64,000 nt of DNA from Crocinitomicaceae bacterium. GTDB taxonomy: Bacteria; Bacteroidota; Bacteroidia; Flavobacteriales_D; Crocinitomicaceae. The notes under the pieces were generated by a model. The model had not been told where the DNA came from, did no database searches, and saw only the letters and a list, made by a program, of their open reading frames with translations. Of this stretch, positions 42,637 through 51,583 are shown piece by piece. Made by a program: the position numbers and the translations under genes. Each line of letters begins with the position of its first letter. The stretch's first letter is position 1. The stretch is taken from assembly GCA_029238665.1 (NCBI GenBank), contig JAQWFQ010000012.1, forward strand, positions 62,001 through 126,000, in the 5' to 3' direction.

Positions 42637-45087
42637 CTAATTTTTATCTCCTAAGCGCAGGTCTATTTTGTAGTAGAAAAGCGGTAAGAATCCCAGCTGT
42701 TGTTTTTCAGCGATAGGCTCAGCGGATGGGTTTGCTAAGTTTGGAGCATACGTTAAGCTCAATAAGTTTTTCGAATTGAATACATTAACCAAGTCCAATC
42801 CTATTTCATGCGTTGCTCTTTTTGCATTAAACTTCCAATTGATTTTTAGATCTGCTCTAAAGTAGTCATAAAATTGACGGTCATTGAAGCCTTCATCAAA
42901 GTAGATGATTTCATTCAGTTCGGCTGAAGCAACAGGGTCAACATACCCGTATCGCTTTCCTCCTGCAACCGTTGTTTTCACACCAATTGAAATGGATTGT
43001 TTTTCGTTAAGTTGAAATTCTTTTCCTGCCAATAGGTTTGCGATGTATGTCCCGTTGTATGATGTGTTTCTTAATACGCCATCACTTCCTGTATATTTAG
43101 AATCATATATCGTCCCTGAAATCAGGAAGAAAAAGGATTTGTCAAAGAATTTTTGAAGGGTTACTTCTAAACCATAATTGTAGCCAGTTCCAGTGTTCTT
43201 TAATGGCTCTGGAAAAAATCGTGCGAATCCACCACCCATATTAATTGATGAAAATGCCGAAGGTTCAATGGTAACAGGGACATTGTATAGGTATTGAAAA
43301 TAAGCCTCTGTTTTAAGCGTCATACTTTTTTTAAATGCTTTCTCATAGCCAATAGCGGTATGTAGCGATCTTGTAAAGTCCATATCATCGTTGTGATATA
43401 CTTTCTGCCCTGTAACGGAGTCTATCTGATGATATAAATACGTGTACATTGGCTGAGTTTGACTGTGCATTCCTGCTCCAAGGCTAATTGACTGTCCATT
43501 TTTCATGTTTAGCTTCCATCCGATTCTAGGTTCGGCGATACTGTAGCTGTTACCTTGCGTAAAATATTGGTTATGTAGCCCTGCGGTAAAGGACATTTTT
43601 TCTGTCATGCGCCACTTCCACTGTACAAAATTTTGAATTAAAACAGCATTCCCTACATAGTCCCATCGGATGTCAAAATCATCATGATTTGAAGGCGAAT
43701 GTCCTGCGGAGGCAACAGAGTCAATCATGTTAAAGAGATACATGTCTGCATTTAATCCAACTTTAATCAAATGTTTTTTATTGATTTTATGATTTAAACT
43801 AAAGTATGCTGAAGCCTTATTTGTTGTGAAATTAAAATCCAGCAGGTCATAAATACTATCTGTTTTTCCAATTGTAATAATGTTGGTTTCAGGATCCACT
43901 TCTCTTACTAGATAATCGTGATGTGCACGTTGACTTTCGTGAGAGAAAGCGCCTGTTACCTTGATAAACGTTTTTTCTGTAATTGGTTTTTTCCATGATA
44001 GACCTGCAATTCCCATAGCCGTACTGAAGTATTGATCGCGATCCCCTTCGCCATAGAATTCTTCTGAGTATTCTGTTTGGTCTGAAATAATGATATCAAT
44101 ATCGCTTGCACCACCAATGGCAAATAAAGAAAGCGCACCTCCTTTTTTCAATTTCCAGTTAAACTTTAGTGCGCCATCGCCGTAAGTCGGAACGGCATCT
44201 GTTCCAATTTGAATTCCCAATTTTTGAAACAGGCTTAATGTTGAATAACGTCCCATTACAAGATAACTAGACTTCCCGGACTTACTCATAGGTCCTTCGG
44301 CCATCAATTCAGTGCCTAAAAATCCAAATTGAGCTGTAAGTTCATGCCTGTTGCTGTTTCCATTTCTCAATTTTAAATCAAAAACTCCAGAGGTCGAGTT
44401 TCCATATTCTGCAGGGAATGCACTCATGAAGAAGTCTGAATTTGCAAGAATTTTATTGTTTAATATTGAGACAGGACCACCAGTACTCCCTGAAATAGCG
44501 AAGTGTGAAGGGTTAGGAATGTCGATTCCTTCTACGCGCCAAAGAATTCCTAACGGAGAGTTTCCTCGAATTACAATGTCATTTCGAGAATCATCTGCAC
44601 CACCAACACCTGCAAAATTAGAAGCCATACGTGCCGGGTCGGAACGAGAACCTGGATAACGGTCTGTCTCTTCAACGCTAAATTGTTGCGCAGAAATTAA
44701 TGCGAGTTCGTTAATTACACCACCTTTTTTTCTTCCTGTCACTGTCATCTCAGCCTGTTCTACAAAGCTTTCTTGTAAGGGTAAATTGACAATGGATTCT
44801 TTCCCCGAGTTTACTTGAACTGTAATGCGTTTGGTGTCATAGGTTAAATAGCTTGCAACGAGTTCGTGTTTACCAACAGGAACATCTACAATAACAAACT
44901 CACCACTTAGGTTTGAGTGTGTACGAAGTTTTAGAGAACTGTCAGCGGTATACACTTGAATTTTAACACCGACAAGTGGAAACTGAGATTCAGAGTCATA
45001 GATTTTTCCCCGTACATTTTGTGTAGGTTGTGCAAATGTAAGGTTGCAGATAGCTGACATAATCAGCGTTAAAATAATTGGTTTCAT
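42637..45087 (-). CDS. TonB-dependent outer-membrane receptor
   Basis: An 816-residue receptor. It has a signal peptide (MKPIILTLIMSAICNLTFAQ), a carboxypeptidase-regulatory-like domain (VRGKIYDSESQFPLVGVKI), a plug region (IVIRGNSPLGILWRVEGIDI) and a C-terminal barrel ending in an aromatic strand (PLFYYKIDLRLGDKN). A 46-codon frame extension upstream overlaps the preceding gene and has no signal sequence, so ATG 45087 is used. It follows an oligopeptide-binding-type lipoprotein gene by 10 bp; no SusD partner is present. The substrate is unknown; a peptide is suggested by the neighbour. Confidence 0.88.
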   Translation of the reverse strand: MKPIILTLIMSAICNLTFAQPTQNVRGKIYDSESQFPLVGVKIQVYTADSSLKLRTHSNLSGEFVIVDVPVGKHELVASYLTYDTKRITVQVNSGKESIVNLPLQESFVEQAEMTVTGRKKGGVINELALISAQQFSVEETDRYPGSRSDPARMASNFAGVGGADDSRNDIVIRGNSPLGILWRVEGIDIPNPSHFAISGSTGGPVSILNNKILANSDFFMSAFPAEYGNSTSGVFDLKLRNGNSNRHELTAQFGFLGTELMAEGPMSKSGKSSYLVMGRYSTLSLFQKLGIQIGTDAVPTYGDGALKFNWKLKKGGALSLFAIGGASDIDIIISDQTEYSEEFYGEGDRDQYFSTAMGIAGLSWKKPITEKTFIKVTGAFSHESQRAHHDYLVREVDPETNIITIGKTDSIYDLLDFNFTTNKASAYFSLNHKINKKHLIKVGLNADMYLFNMIDSVASAGHSPSNHDDFDIRWDYVGNAVLIQNFVQWKWRMTEKMSFTAGLHNQYFTQGNSYSIAEPRIGWKLNMKNGQSISLGAGMHSQTQPMYTYLYHQIDSVTGQKVYHNDDMDFTRSLHTAIGYEKAFKKSMTLKTEAYFQYLYNVPVTIEPSAFSSINMGGGFARFFPEPLKNTGTGYNYGLEVTLQKFFDKSFFFLISGTIYDSKYTGSDGVLRNTSYNGTYIANLLAGKEFQLNEKQSISIGVKTTVAGGKRYGYVDPVASAELNEIIYFDEGFNDRQFYDYFRADLKINWKFNAKRATHEIGLDLVNVFNSKNLLSLTYAPNLANPSAEPIAEKQQLGFLPLFYYKIDLRLGDKN

Positions 45088-45097
45088 AGGTGGATAT

Positions 45098-46834
45098 TTA
45101 GTTGTTCGTGTATAGATCATATTCTTCAGCATTCCATTCCTTGAGGTAAACAGATGTGAAATCAAAATAGTTAAGTGCGTTGAAATGAAAGTTACGGACA
45201 TAAGATTGCATAATGTTAATGTCACCGCTGTACCAAAGTGGAATAATTGGTGGATCTTTCATGAGCTCTGCTTCTGCCTTTGAAAACAATAACATTTGCT
45301 CTGATATTTTTTTTGAACCTTTCGCCTGTTCAAAGAATCTGTTAAACAAGTGATTACTGTATCTTGATTTATTAACAAATGATTTTTCAGTAGAATCTAG
45401 CGGAAGAAAACCACCGTAAAAGTTCATGAGGAATGACTCAGGACTTGCGTAATCTGCAGCCCATCCCATTTGAAAAATATTCCCATTTCCAGATGCTCCA
45501 TCTTGATTTAGTTGGTCAAATGTGGAGCCGTTAAGGTTAACTGTGACTCCAAGAACCTGAAGCAGTTGCTTCGATAAATTATTCGCTATGGCAGCATGCC
45601 TATCATTGATACGATAATGGAGCTCAATTGATCCAAACTCATCTCCATTAGAATATCCTGCTTGTGCGAGTAGCTTTCGGGCCTTTTCAGGATTGTAGCT
45701 GTAGCCCGTTTTTTTCACGCTATTAAAATCATATCCACGTAATGCGTTAGATACAGGAGGCACAATGCCACAAAACCCCATGTCGAAATGTTGGTTTTGC
45801 AGCAGGGTTTTCCCGATTATTGTTTTGTCAATGGCATAATTAAATGCTTTACGAACCAAAGGGTTTTTAAAGCGTTCATCTTCCATATTGAAATAGTAGA
45901 AGTGAGACTCTAACAGGGCATTTTTTTCCAAAATTAACCGTGGAGGTTTTGTATTGAAATCTTTAATTCGTCCCTCAATCATCTGTGTGGTTTTCGATTT
46001 TGGCAAACCAATAATTAGATCTAAATTTCCGCTTTCAAACAGGTCTACTTGTTTCTCCTTTTCATCTTGAAAAACAAAAACGAGGCTGTCTAAATAGGGC
46101 AATGAGGTGCCAACGCCATCTTTTAAGTAGTAATCCGGATTTTTAAGTAAAGTTAGCGATGATTTACTTTGAAAGTCATTACCAGGACACATAAATGGTC
46201 CGGTTCCAATCACATCATTTTTATGCTTGCTTTCCATTAGTTGTTTAGAAACAATAGCAACAGATGTATAGCACAGTTTATTTAAAAAATTGCAGTCTTC
46301 ATGAACCAACTCTAAGGTTAATTTATTTCCATTTACTTGAATGCCAGCTATTGTTTTCGTTTTTCCTTCAAGGAATTCTTTGGCACCTTTTAAATTGTTT
46401 TTGAAAACATGTGAATAGGCTGCAGTGGTTGTTTTATTGGGGTTTAGGCTGCATGCCATTTCAAAAGATTTTACGATGTCTTTTGATGTTAGTAAACGCG
46501 CTTTTGTTGATGAAAAAATTTCGTGGGGATGAAAAAGAATATCGTCCCGAATGGTGAAGGTATATAAGGTTCCTTCATTGTTTTGCGTCCATGTAGAGGC
46601 TATTTTAGGCGTAATCTTGAGTGTTTGAGCATCAAAACCAACTAAGCCCTCAACAATTTGATTCAGGACAGCAGAAGAGTAATAATCCATAACTTCGCGC
46701 GGAATAAATGTGCTTGGTTCATGGTCAAGTGCTATTCTAAGTGAGTTCCCCCTAAATGTATTTTGCCGACTTTTACTTTCAGAACAAGAAATAATTCCTG
46801 CGAATAGTAGAATAAGAAGGCGTAACTTTTTCAT
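45098..46834 (-). CDS. Extracellular solute-binding lipoprotein, family 5 (oligopeptide type)
   Basis: A 578-residue lipoprotein (MKKLRLLILLFAGIISC, lipobox IISC with the acylated Cys at 17). It has the SBP_bac_5 (DppA/OppA-like) fold: LRIALDHEPSTFIPREVMD near residue 31, TGPFMC and the hinge NPEKARKLLAQAGY. No ABC permease or ATPase gene is near; instead it is 10 bp upstream of a TonB receptor in one operon. Start at ATG 46834; the codon before is a TTG. Ligand likely a peptide or nickel-type chelate, by family. Confidence 0.87.
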   Translation of the reverse strand: MKKLRLLILLFAGIISCSESKSRQNTFRGNSLRIALDHEPSTFIPREVMDYYSSAVLNQIVEGLVGFDAQTLKITPKIASTWTQNNEGTLYTFTIRDDILFHPHEIFSSTKARLLTSKDIVKSFEMACSLNPNKTTTAAYSHVFKNNLKGAKEFLEGKTKTIAGIQVNGNKLTLELVHEDCNFLNKLCYTSVAIVSKQLMESKHKNDVIGTGPFMCPGNDFQSKSSLTLLKNPDYYLKDGVGTSLPYLDSLVFVFQDEKEKQVDLFESGNLDLIIGLPKSKTTQMIEGRIKDFNTKPPRLILEKNALLESHFYYFNMEDERFKNPLVRKAFNYAIDKTIIGKTLLQNQHFDMGFCGIVPPVSNALRGYDFNSVKKTGYSYNPEKARKLLAQAGYSNGDEFGSIELHYRINDRHAAIANNLSKQLLQVLGVTVNLNGSTFDQLNQDGASGNGNIFQMGWAADYASPESFLMNFYGGFLPLDSTEKSFVNKSRYSNHLFNRFFEQAKGSKKISEQMLLFSKAEAELMKDPPIIPLWYSGDINIMQSYVRNFHFNALNYFDFTSVYLKEWNAEEYDLYTNN

Positions 46835-47013
46835 CAAAAGATCTTGTGGCGTTTAGATACAAGAATAAGAAAATTATATAAGTTTCCTTTACAAAGTTTG
46901 TGTTTAATTCATTGTTTGCCCTTGCTTTACCTTAAGTAGAACGATGGAATTGTTGTGCTATTTAACGAATGGAAAATAACCCGGGCTTTTAATCAGGCAT
47001 ATTAAAAACATAT

Positions 47014-47021
47014 TATATTTG
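47014..47021 (+). promoter_or_regulatory. -7 box ahead of the 47073 gene
   Basis: TATATTTG, an exact TAnnTTTG box, 51 nt before ATG 47073. The 238-bp region between this gene and the divergent solute-binding gene has no other gene. Confidence 0.45.
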
Positions 47022-47072
47022 TGTAGGTCATCATTAGTTGATGGCTGAGTGCTTACATTACAATGCTGTCTG

Positions 47073-47870
47073 ATGAAAAAAATTAGTTTAATAATATCAA
47101 TTTTCTTTGTGAATGTAGTAGCCATGGCAAACTTATCAGTCGAAGGGAGGTACCAGGGCAAGAACCTGTATGTTCAAAACCCGATAGATGATGAAGGTTT
47201 TGGGTACTGTGCTACTAAGGTTGTTGTTAATGGTGACATTATGCCTGGCGCTATTGGTGCTGGGGCATTTGAAATCGATTTTTCATTATTTAATATTGAG
47301 TTGGGAGAGCCTGTATTCATTGTTATTGAACACAACGAAGGGTGTCAACCAAAAATTCTAAACCCAGAAGTTTTATTGCCGAGTTCAACGTATAACATCG
47401 TGAATATAACGGTTTCGAATGCGGGTAAATTGGCATTCACAACTAAAGGAGAACAAGGAAAACTACCATTTTTTATTGAACAGTATAAGTGGAATAAATG
47501 GTGCGTAGTTGGTGAGGTCTTAGGGAAAGGGAATGGACAACAAAATTCGTATGATTTTGTACTTACCCCTCACTCTGGAGAAAATACAGTGCGTATTGTC
47601 CAAGTTGATCACTCCGGAATAAAACGTCCCTCAAAACAGGTTAAATTTAGTGCGAAATCTCCAGTTGTTAAGAAAACACCTGCTAAGGTTAAAAATGAAA
47701 TTAAGTTCATCGCTAACGATGTTTCAATAGAAACGGGATATGAAATTTACGATGCCTACGGAAACCTTGTTAAAGAGGGGGTAGGGAGCTCTGTTGATTG
47801 CTCAAACTTATTACGCGGTGTATATTACATCAATTTTGACAATGTAACTGAAAAATTTATCAAGAACTAA
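47073..47870 (+). CDS. Secreted protein of unknown function with a T9SS-like C-terminal domain
   Basis: A 265-residue protein with a signal peptide (MKKISLIISIFFVNVVAMA) and no catalytic motif. Residues 1-130 after cleavage look like beta-sandwich domains (YQGKNLYVQNPIDDEGFGYC); a Lys/Pro-rich linker (SPVVKKTPAKVKNEIKFI) leads to a last domain (YEIYDAYGNLVKEGVGS...GVYYINFDN) that resembles a T9SS sorting domain, though it lacks the usual PNP motif. ATG 47073 is chosen because the signal peptide begins there. Function unknown. Confidence 0.65.
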   Translation: MKKISLIISIFFVNVVAMANLSVEGRYQGKNLYVQNPIDDEGFGYCATKVVVNGDIMPGAIGAGAFEIDFSLFNIELGEPVFIVIEHNEGCQPKILNPEVLLPSSTYNIVNITVSNAGKLAFTTKGEQGKLPFFIEQYKWNKWCVVGEVLGKGNGQQNSYDFVLTPHSGENTVRIVQVDHSGIKRPSKQVKFSAKSPVVKKTPAKVKNEIKFIANDVSIETGYEIYDAYGNLVKEGVGSSVDCSNLLRGVYYINFDNVTEKFIKN

Positions 47871-47910
47871 TTAGATCAATATCCCCTGAAATTACTTCAG
47901 GTTTTTCACG

Positions 47911-48318
47911 ATGGTAAAACGAATAGAACATTTAGGAATAGCAGTAGAGAATATTGAAGAATCAATAGCTGTGTATGAGTCACTTTTGGGCGCGACTTGT
48001 TATAAAGAAGAAATTGTTGAGTCTGAAGGGGTGAGAACGGCTTTTATAATGGTGGGTGAATCTAAGATTGAACTGCTAGAGGCAACAAATGAAGAATCTG
48101 CTATTGCCAAATTTTTAACCAAGAATCGGGAAGGGTTTCATCATGTGGCTTTTGAAGTGGATGACATTGACGCTGAATTAACTCGACTGAATAAAGAAGG
48201 GTTTAAATTGATTCATGAAATTGCGAAGTCAGGAGCAGATAACAAGCGAATCGCGTTTTTACACCCTAAATCAACACAAGGAATGCTTGTAGAATTGTGT
48301 CAAGAAAAAAGTGTATAA
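47911..48318 (+). CDS. mce: Methylmalonyl-CoA epimerase
   Basis: Interconverts (R)- and (S)-methylmalonyl-CoA in the propionate/succinate route. A 135-residue VOC-fold protein with metal-binding His in RIEHLGIAVENI, H in GFHHVAFEVDDID and Glu near MLVELCQ. The mutase genes are not adjacent. Its 3' end overlaps the converging HAD gene by 19 bp. Confidence 0.92.
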   Translation: MVKRIEHLGIAVENIEESIAVYESLLGATCYKEEIVESEGVRTAFIMVGESKIELLEATNEESAIAKFLTKNREGFHHVAFEVDDIDAELTRLNKEGFKLIHEIAKSGADNKRIAFLHPKSTQGMLVELCQEKSV

Positions 48319-48920
48319 AGATCTTCTTGCCTTAATAGGTGGTGTGTTTGTAGTCCAATAGATGCAGCGCCTTCTATGTGTTGTATCGAGTCATCTATAA
48401 ACAAGGTTTCTGAAGGGGTTAAGTTTTCTTGTTGACACACAAAGTCAAATACATGTTTGTTTGGTTTGCGCATTCCTATTTTGTGGGAGAGGTAAACGGC
48501 ATTGAAGATACTGTCTAGGTGTTGACTACTTGTTTTCTCCCAGGCTCTAATTGCTGCCTCAAGGTGAATCTCATTGGTATTGCTAAGCAGAAAAATTCGA
48601 TAGCCCTTTTTCTTTAATTCTACTAAAAGGTCAATGGCTTTAATAGGAACATCTTTAATCATTGCATTCCATGCGGAAACAACTTTGTTTGGAGATATTC
48701 CTGCTGGCAGAAAATCAAGGATACCATTAATAAATCGTTGCGCTGAAATTTCACCGATTTCGATTTGATTAAATAAATCAGATTGCTGGGCCTGTGTGTA
48801 CATGGATTCAAAGTCGGCTATGCCTAAAGCTTTAAAAGCCTCTATAGTGGCGTGGTAGTCAATGTTAATTATGACTCCTCCAAAATCGAATATAACTGCT
48901 TTTACTGATTTGTCTATCAT
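48300..48920 (-). CDS. HAD-superfamily hydrolase (subclass IA)
   Basis: A 206-residue phosphatase-like protein with HAD motif I VIFDFGGVIINID (nucleophile Asp near residue 12), motif II LLSNTNEIH and motif IV FIDDSIQHIEGA. It resembles the YihX/alpha-D-glucose-1-phosphate phosphatase-like group; the substrate is unclear. ATG 48920 is used because the longer frame runs through the terminator at 48933-48963. Confidence 0.82.
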   Translation of the reverse strand: MIDKSVKAVIFDFGGVIINIDYHATIEAFKALGIADFESMYTQAQQSDLFNQIEIGEISAQRFINGILDFLPAGISPNKVVSAWNAMIKDVPIKAIDLLVELKKKGYRIFLLSNTNEIHLEAAIRAWEKTSSQHLDSIFNAVYLSHKIGMRKPNKHVFDFVCQQENLTPSETLFIDDSIQHIEGAASIGLQTHHLLRQEDLYTLFS

Positions 48921-48932
48921 GATGTAAAAATA

Positions 48933-48963
48933 AAAAAGGACAAGCATTGCTTCTCCTTTTTTT
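48933..48963 (-). terminator. Intrinsic terminator of the YceI-like gene
   Basis: On the minus strand AAAAAGGAGAAGC-AAT-GCTTGTCCTTTTTT (one mismatch) follows 15 bp after the YceI-like stop. It separates that gene from the HAD gene. Confidence 0.78.
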
Positions 48964-48977
48964 GTCTTATTTTAACT

Positions 48978-49598
48978 TTATTTTGTCATTAAAAGATCTA
49001 ATTTAAAATCAATTATTGGGTTAATTTGAGATCCATCGTCATTAGGCTGTAACCCTGGAATTTCAATTTTGGTAAAATCCACGGAAAAATCCCCTGTAAT
49101 TGTTGCTCCATGTTCATCCTGTACTATTTTCATAGGAACTTTTTGTGTAATTTCTTTGCCAAGAGTAGAAATAGTTAGCGCTAGCTCACCATCGTTGTAC
49201 TCCCCTAAAGAAACGGTAGTTGTTGGAAAAATAGGCACGTTAAAAAATAAATCTGCTGGATGATTTTCATCAACCATTGTTCCTTTTAAGTGGCCTACTA
49301 AGTAGCCAGCCTTGTCTACTTCACCAGCTTCGATTAAGTCTGTGTTTTTTAAAGAATTCATATCAATAGTGAAAGATCCTTCAATTAAATCATCTTCGTG
49401 CATTACCATTGACCCTTCAGAAACTGAGATTGTTCCAGTGTGCCCGTAATTAGGCCCCATATTTGCACTCCAAGTCAATGTTGTTTCGTCGGTGTGTAGC
49501 GTGTAGGTTGTACTTTCAATGGTTGATTCTTCATTTGTTGAGCAGGCTGTAGTGAGTAATACCAGTGCGCCCATTAACATTATTCCAATTGTTTTCAT
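48978..49598 (-). CDS. YceI-like lipoprotein
   Basis: A 206-residue protein. It has a lipoprotein signal peptide (MKTIGIMLMGALVLLTTAC) and a YceI-like beta-barrel lipocalin domain (TLTWSANMGPNYGHTGTISV, then GSFTIDMNSLKNTDL). YceI proteins bind polyisoprenoid lipids; the exact role here is unknown. ATG 49598 follows an exact -7 box; the upstream in-frame TTG (49616) overlaps that box. Confidence 0.85.
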   Translation of the reverse strand: MKTIGIMLMGALVLLTTACSTNEESTIESTTYTLHTDETTLTWSANMGPNYGHTGTISVSEGSMVMHEDDLIEGSFTIDMNSLKNTDLIEAGEVDKAGYLVGHLKGTMVDENHPADLFFNVPIFPTTTVSLGEYNDGELALTISTLGKEITQKVPMKIVQDEHGATITGDFSVDFTKIEIPGLQPNDDGSQINPIIDFKLDLLMTK

Positions 49599-49613
49599 AT
49601 GTTGTTTTTTTGA

Positions 49614-49621
49614 CAAATATA
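49614..49621 (-). promoter_or_regulatory. -7 box of the YceI-like gene
   Basis: On the minus strand TATATTTG, an exact TAnnTTTG box, 15 nt before ATG 49598. Confidence 0.5.
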
Positions 49622-49705
49622 ACTATTTTTATTTACCATGGTAGATAAAAATTACTTTTGCTACTTAATTTTAATACCTGACTAATTTATTATCTTCGAA
49701 TCACG

Positions 49706-50455
49706 ATGAAGCTACTACTGAATAAGACCGACTATATTGATACTGATCAACCCATAGATCTTTCAATCCCACTATCGAATACGGATAAAAATCCAAAAGC
49801 ATGGTATGTGACCCCTCCTGTTTTTGAACCTGTAAGGACAGCGCATTATACAGGGTCAGTAGCCGAGGGAGGAAGTGTGAATTTTAGAGATATTTTTTTT
49901 AACCCTCACGGGCATGGAACACACACAGAATGCTTGGGGCATATCACTAAAGAGGTTCATTCAATAAACAAAAGCTTAACCACGTTCTTTTTTACGGCTA
50001 ATGTGGTAAGCATTAATCCAATAGAGCAGGAGAATAGAGATGGTACCATAGATCGTGTCATAACGCCTGACTTAATTGACTCTAATTCACTGACTACTGA
50101 AGCATTAATTATTCGGACGCTACCAAATATTTCCAGTAAGAAGACGATGAATTATTCATCTACAAACCCCATTTATTTTGATGTGGCTTGTGCGCAAAAA
50201 ATGATTGCAGCAGGCATTAAGCACCTGCTAATTGATTTACCATCTGTAGACCGTGAAAGTGATGGCGGTGAGCTGGCCTTTCACCATGCATTTTGGGAGG
50301 TGCCTGAAAACCCAAATTTTGAGAGAACAATTACAGAGTTGATTTTCGTTGACGATTGTGTGGCCGATGGAAAGTACATTTTGAATTTTCAAGTAGCGCC
50401 TTTTGAGAATGATGCCTCGCCAAGCCGACCAGTACTGTATTTAATACAACAGTAG
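49706..50455 (+). CDS. Cyclase-family (kynurenine-formamidase-like) metal hydrolase
   Basis: A 249-residue protein of the cyclase family (PF04199). The metal-binding motif HGHGTHTECLGHI (near residue 69) corresponds to HxGTHxDxPxH, with Glu/Cys variants. Family members include bacterial kynurenine formamidase and isatin hydrolase. The ALDH8-like gene at 11186 hints at a kynurenine route in this genome, but the genes are far apart and the link is weak. A 7-of-8 -7 box, TATCTTCG at 49691-49698, precedes the ATG. Confidence 0.75.
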   Translation: MKLLLNKTDYIDTDQPIDLSIPLSNTDKNPKAWYVTPPVFEPVRTAHYTGSVAEGGSVNFRDIFFNPHGHGTHTECLGHITKEVHSINKSLTTFFFTANVVSINPIEQENRDGTIDRVITPDLIDSNSLTTEALIIRTLPNISSKKTMNYSSTNPIYFDVACAQKMIAAGIKHLLIDLPSVDRESDGGELAFHHAFWEVPENPNFERTITELIFVDDCVADGKYILNFQVAPFENDASPSRPVLYLIQQ

Positions 50456-50467
50456 CATCGCTTAAAC

Positions 50468-50498
50468 AAAAAAGAGCTGACAAGGTCAACTCTTTTTT
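50468..50498. terminator. Intrinsic terminator after the cyclase-family gene
   Basis: AAAAAAGAGCTGAC-AAG-GTCAACTCTTTTTT (one C-A mismatch) lies 13 bp after the stop codon. It could also end a minus-strand transcript from the inverted repeat at 50557-50737. Confidence 0.82.
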
Positions 50499-50556
50499 AA
50501 TAGTGGATAGTAATGGTTTATTATTTCTTACAATAAATTTTTATCTAAGTAAGACA

Positions 50557-50737
50557 GAAATAAAATATCAGGAACCTTCTTAACATCTGTGATAGACACA
50601 ACTTTAAGTTTTGAAGGATTAAGAACTGTTATACTCTTTAATCAAACTAGAAAATGAAACTGCCTCTCCAAGCAGTGTTATCCTTCAAAATTTCAAAGCT
50701 AAACGTTAAGGAAACTTCCTGATATTCACTTTATTTC
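50557..50737. ncRNA. Candidate structured RNA with a 6S-like long hairpin
   Basis: The 380-bp gap 50456-50835 has no gene but holds a 181-bp nested inverted repeat. Outer arms 50557-50584 and 50705-50737 pair as 8 bp (GAAATAAA), a 4-nt bulge, 10 bp (ATATCAGGAA), a 5/6-nt internal loop and 5 bp (TTAAC). An asymmetric bubble follows (17 nt against 6 nt). The inner arms then pair 4 bp (CTTT), a 3/4-nt loop and 11 bp (TTTTGAAGGAT with ATCCTTCAAAA at 50609-50619/50680-50690). The 60-nt apex contains two small hairpins, one with arms ACTGC/GCAGT at 50659-50676. Length and stem-bubble-stem layout resemble 6S RNA; on the minus strand TATTTTTC (50744-50751) could be its -7 box. Strand and identity are unproven; a decayed palindromic element is the alternative. 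Confidence 0.42.
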
Positions 50738-50835
50738 CTAGTAGAAAAATACGGATTTTAAATTGATAGTTTACTACCTAATGAATATTCAACGGGATTT
50801 AATGAACATTAGCTAGGCAATATTTATTTTTAAGG

Positions 50836-51579
50836 TTAGAGGTTCTCTAAGCGCTTAAAAAATAAGTCTCTTTTGGCTGGAGATAAAGGAACTTCAGAGC
50901 CATCTTTCATTACCACAGCGCCGCCATTCTTCTTGTCATAACGGTCTACATAGTCAATGTTTACAAGGTGTGACTGCTGAATGCGCAAGAAATTATGTGC
51001 AGACAATAGCGTTTCATATTCCTTTAAAGTTTTAGAAACAAGAATTCGTTTGTTATCGAGTAAAAAGAAAGAAGTGTAGTTTCGGTCTGCTTCACAACGA
51101 ATGATTTGATCGAGTTCAACAACATGAACACTCTCTTGTGTTTTCAAAACCAATCTTCTTTTTTCTGAAGGTTGAATGTTTTTATGAAGCGCATCAAACT
51201 GAGAAGGTTCAGGGCGCTCATCGAGTGTAACTAATGCCCTTTCTAAAGCAGACCTTAACTCGGTGGTGTCTACAGGTTTTAACAAGTAATCTAAGGCGCT
51301 AAACTTAATTGCTTTAATGGCGAACTCTTCATGCGCAGTTATAAATATAACTTCGAATGTTTTATTCGGAATAGAGGTTAATACATCAAACCCTGTTCCG
51401 TCAGGCATCTGAATGTCTAAGAAAACGATATCGGGATTGTGTTTATTGATCGCTTCAATTCCAGACTGAACATTTTCACCCTCAGGAATTGTCTCAACAT
51501 TTAAACCAAAAGACTCAATCATTTTAGCAATGAGCTGTCTTGTTCTGTTTTCGTCGTCAATTATTAGTATTTTTTTCAT
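50836..51579 (-). CDS. LytTR-type response regulator
   Basis: A 247-residue regulator with a receiver domain (acidic D8-D9, phosphoacceptor D55 in FLDIQMPDG, K101 in LLKPVDT) and a LytTR DNA-binding domain (CEADRNYTSFFLLDNKRILV, then FLRIQQSHLVNIDYVDRY). ATG 51579 is 4 bp after the sensor kinase stop; the longer frame overlaps that gene. The pair forms a two-component system; targets unknown. Confidence 0.92.
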   Translation of the reverse strand: MKKILIIDDENRTRQLIAKMIESFGLNVETIPEGENVQSGIEAINKHNPDIVFLDIQMPDGTGFDVLTSIPNKTFEVIFITAHEEFAIKAIKFSALDYLLKPVDTTELRSALERALVTLDERPEPSQFDALHKNIQPSEKRRLVLKTQESVHVVELDQIIRCEADRNYTSFFLLDNKRILVSKTLKEYETLLSAHNFLRIQQSHLVNIDYVDRYDKKNGGAVVMKDGSEVPLSPAKRDLFFKRLENL

Positions 51580-51583
51580 AAGC

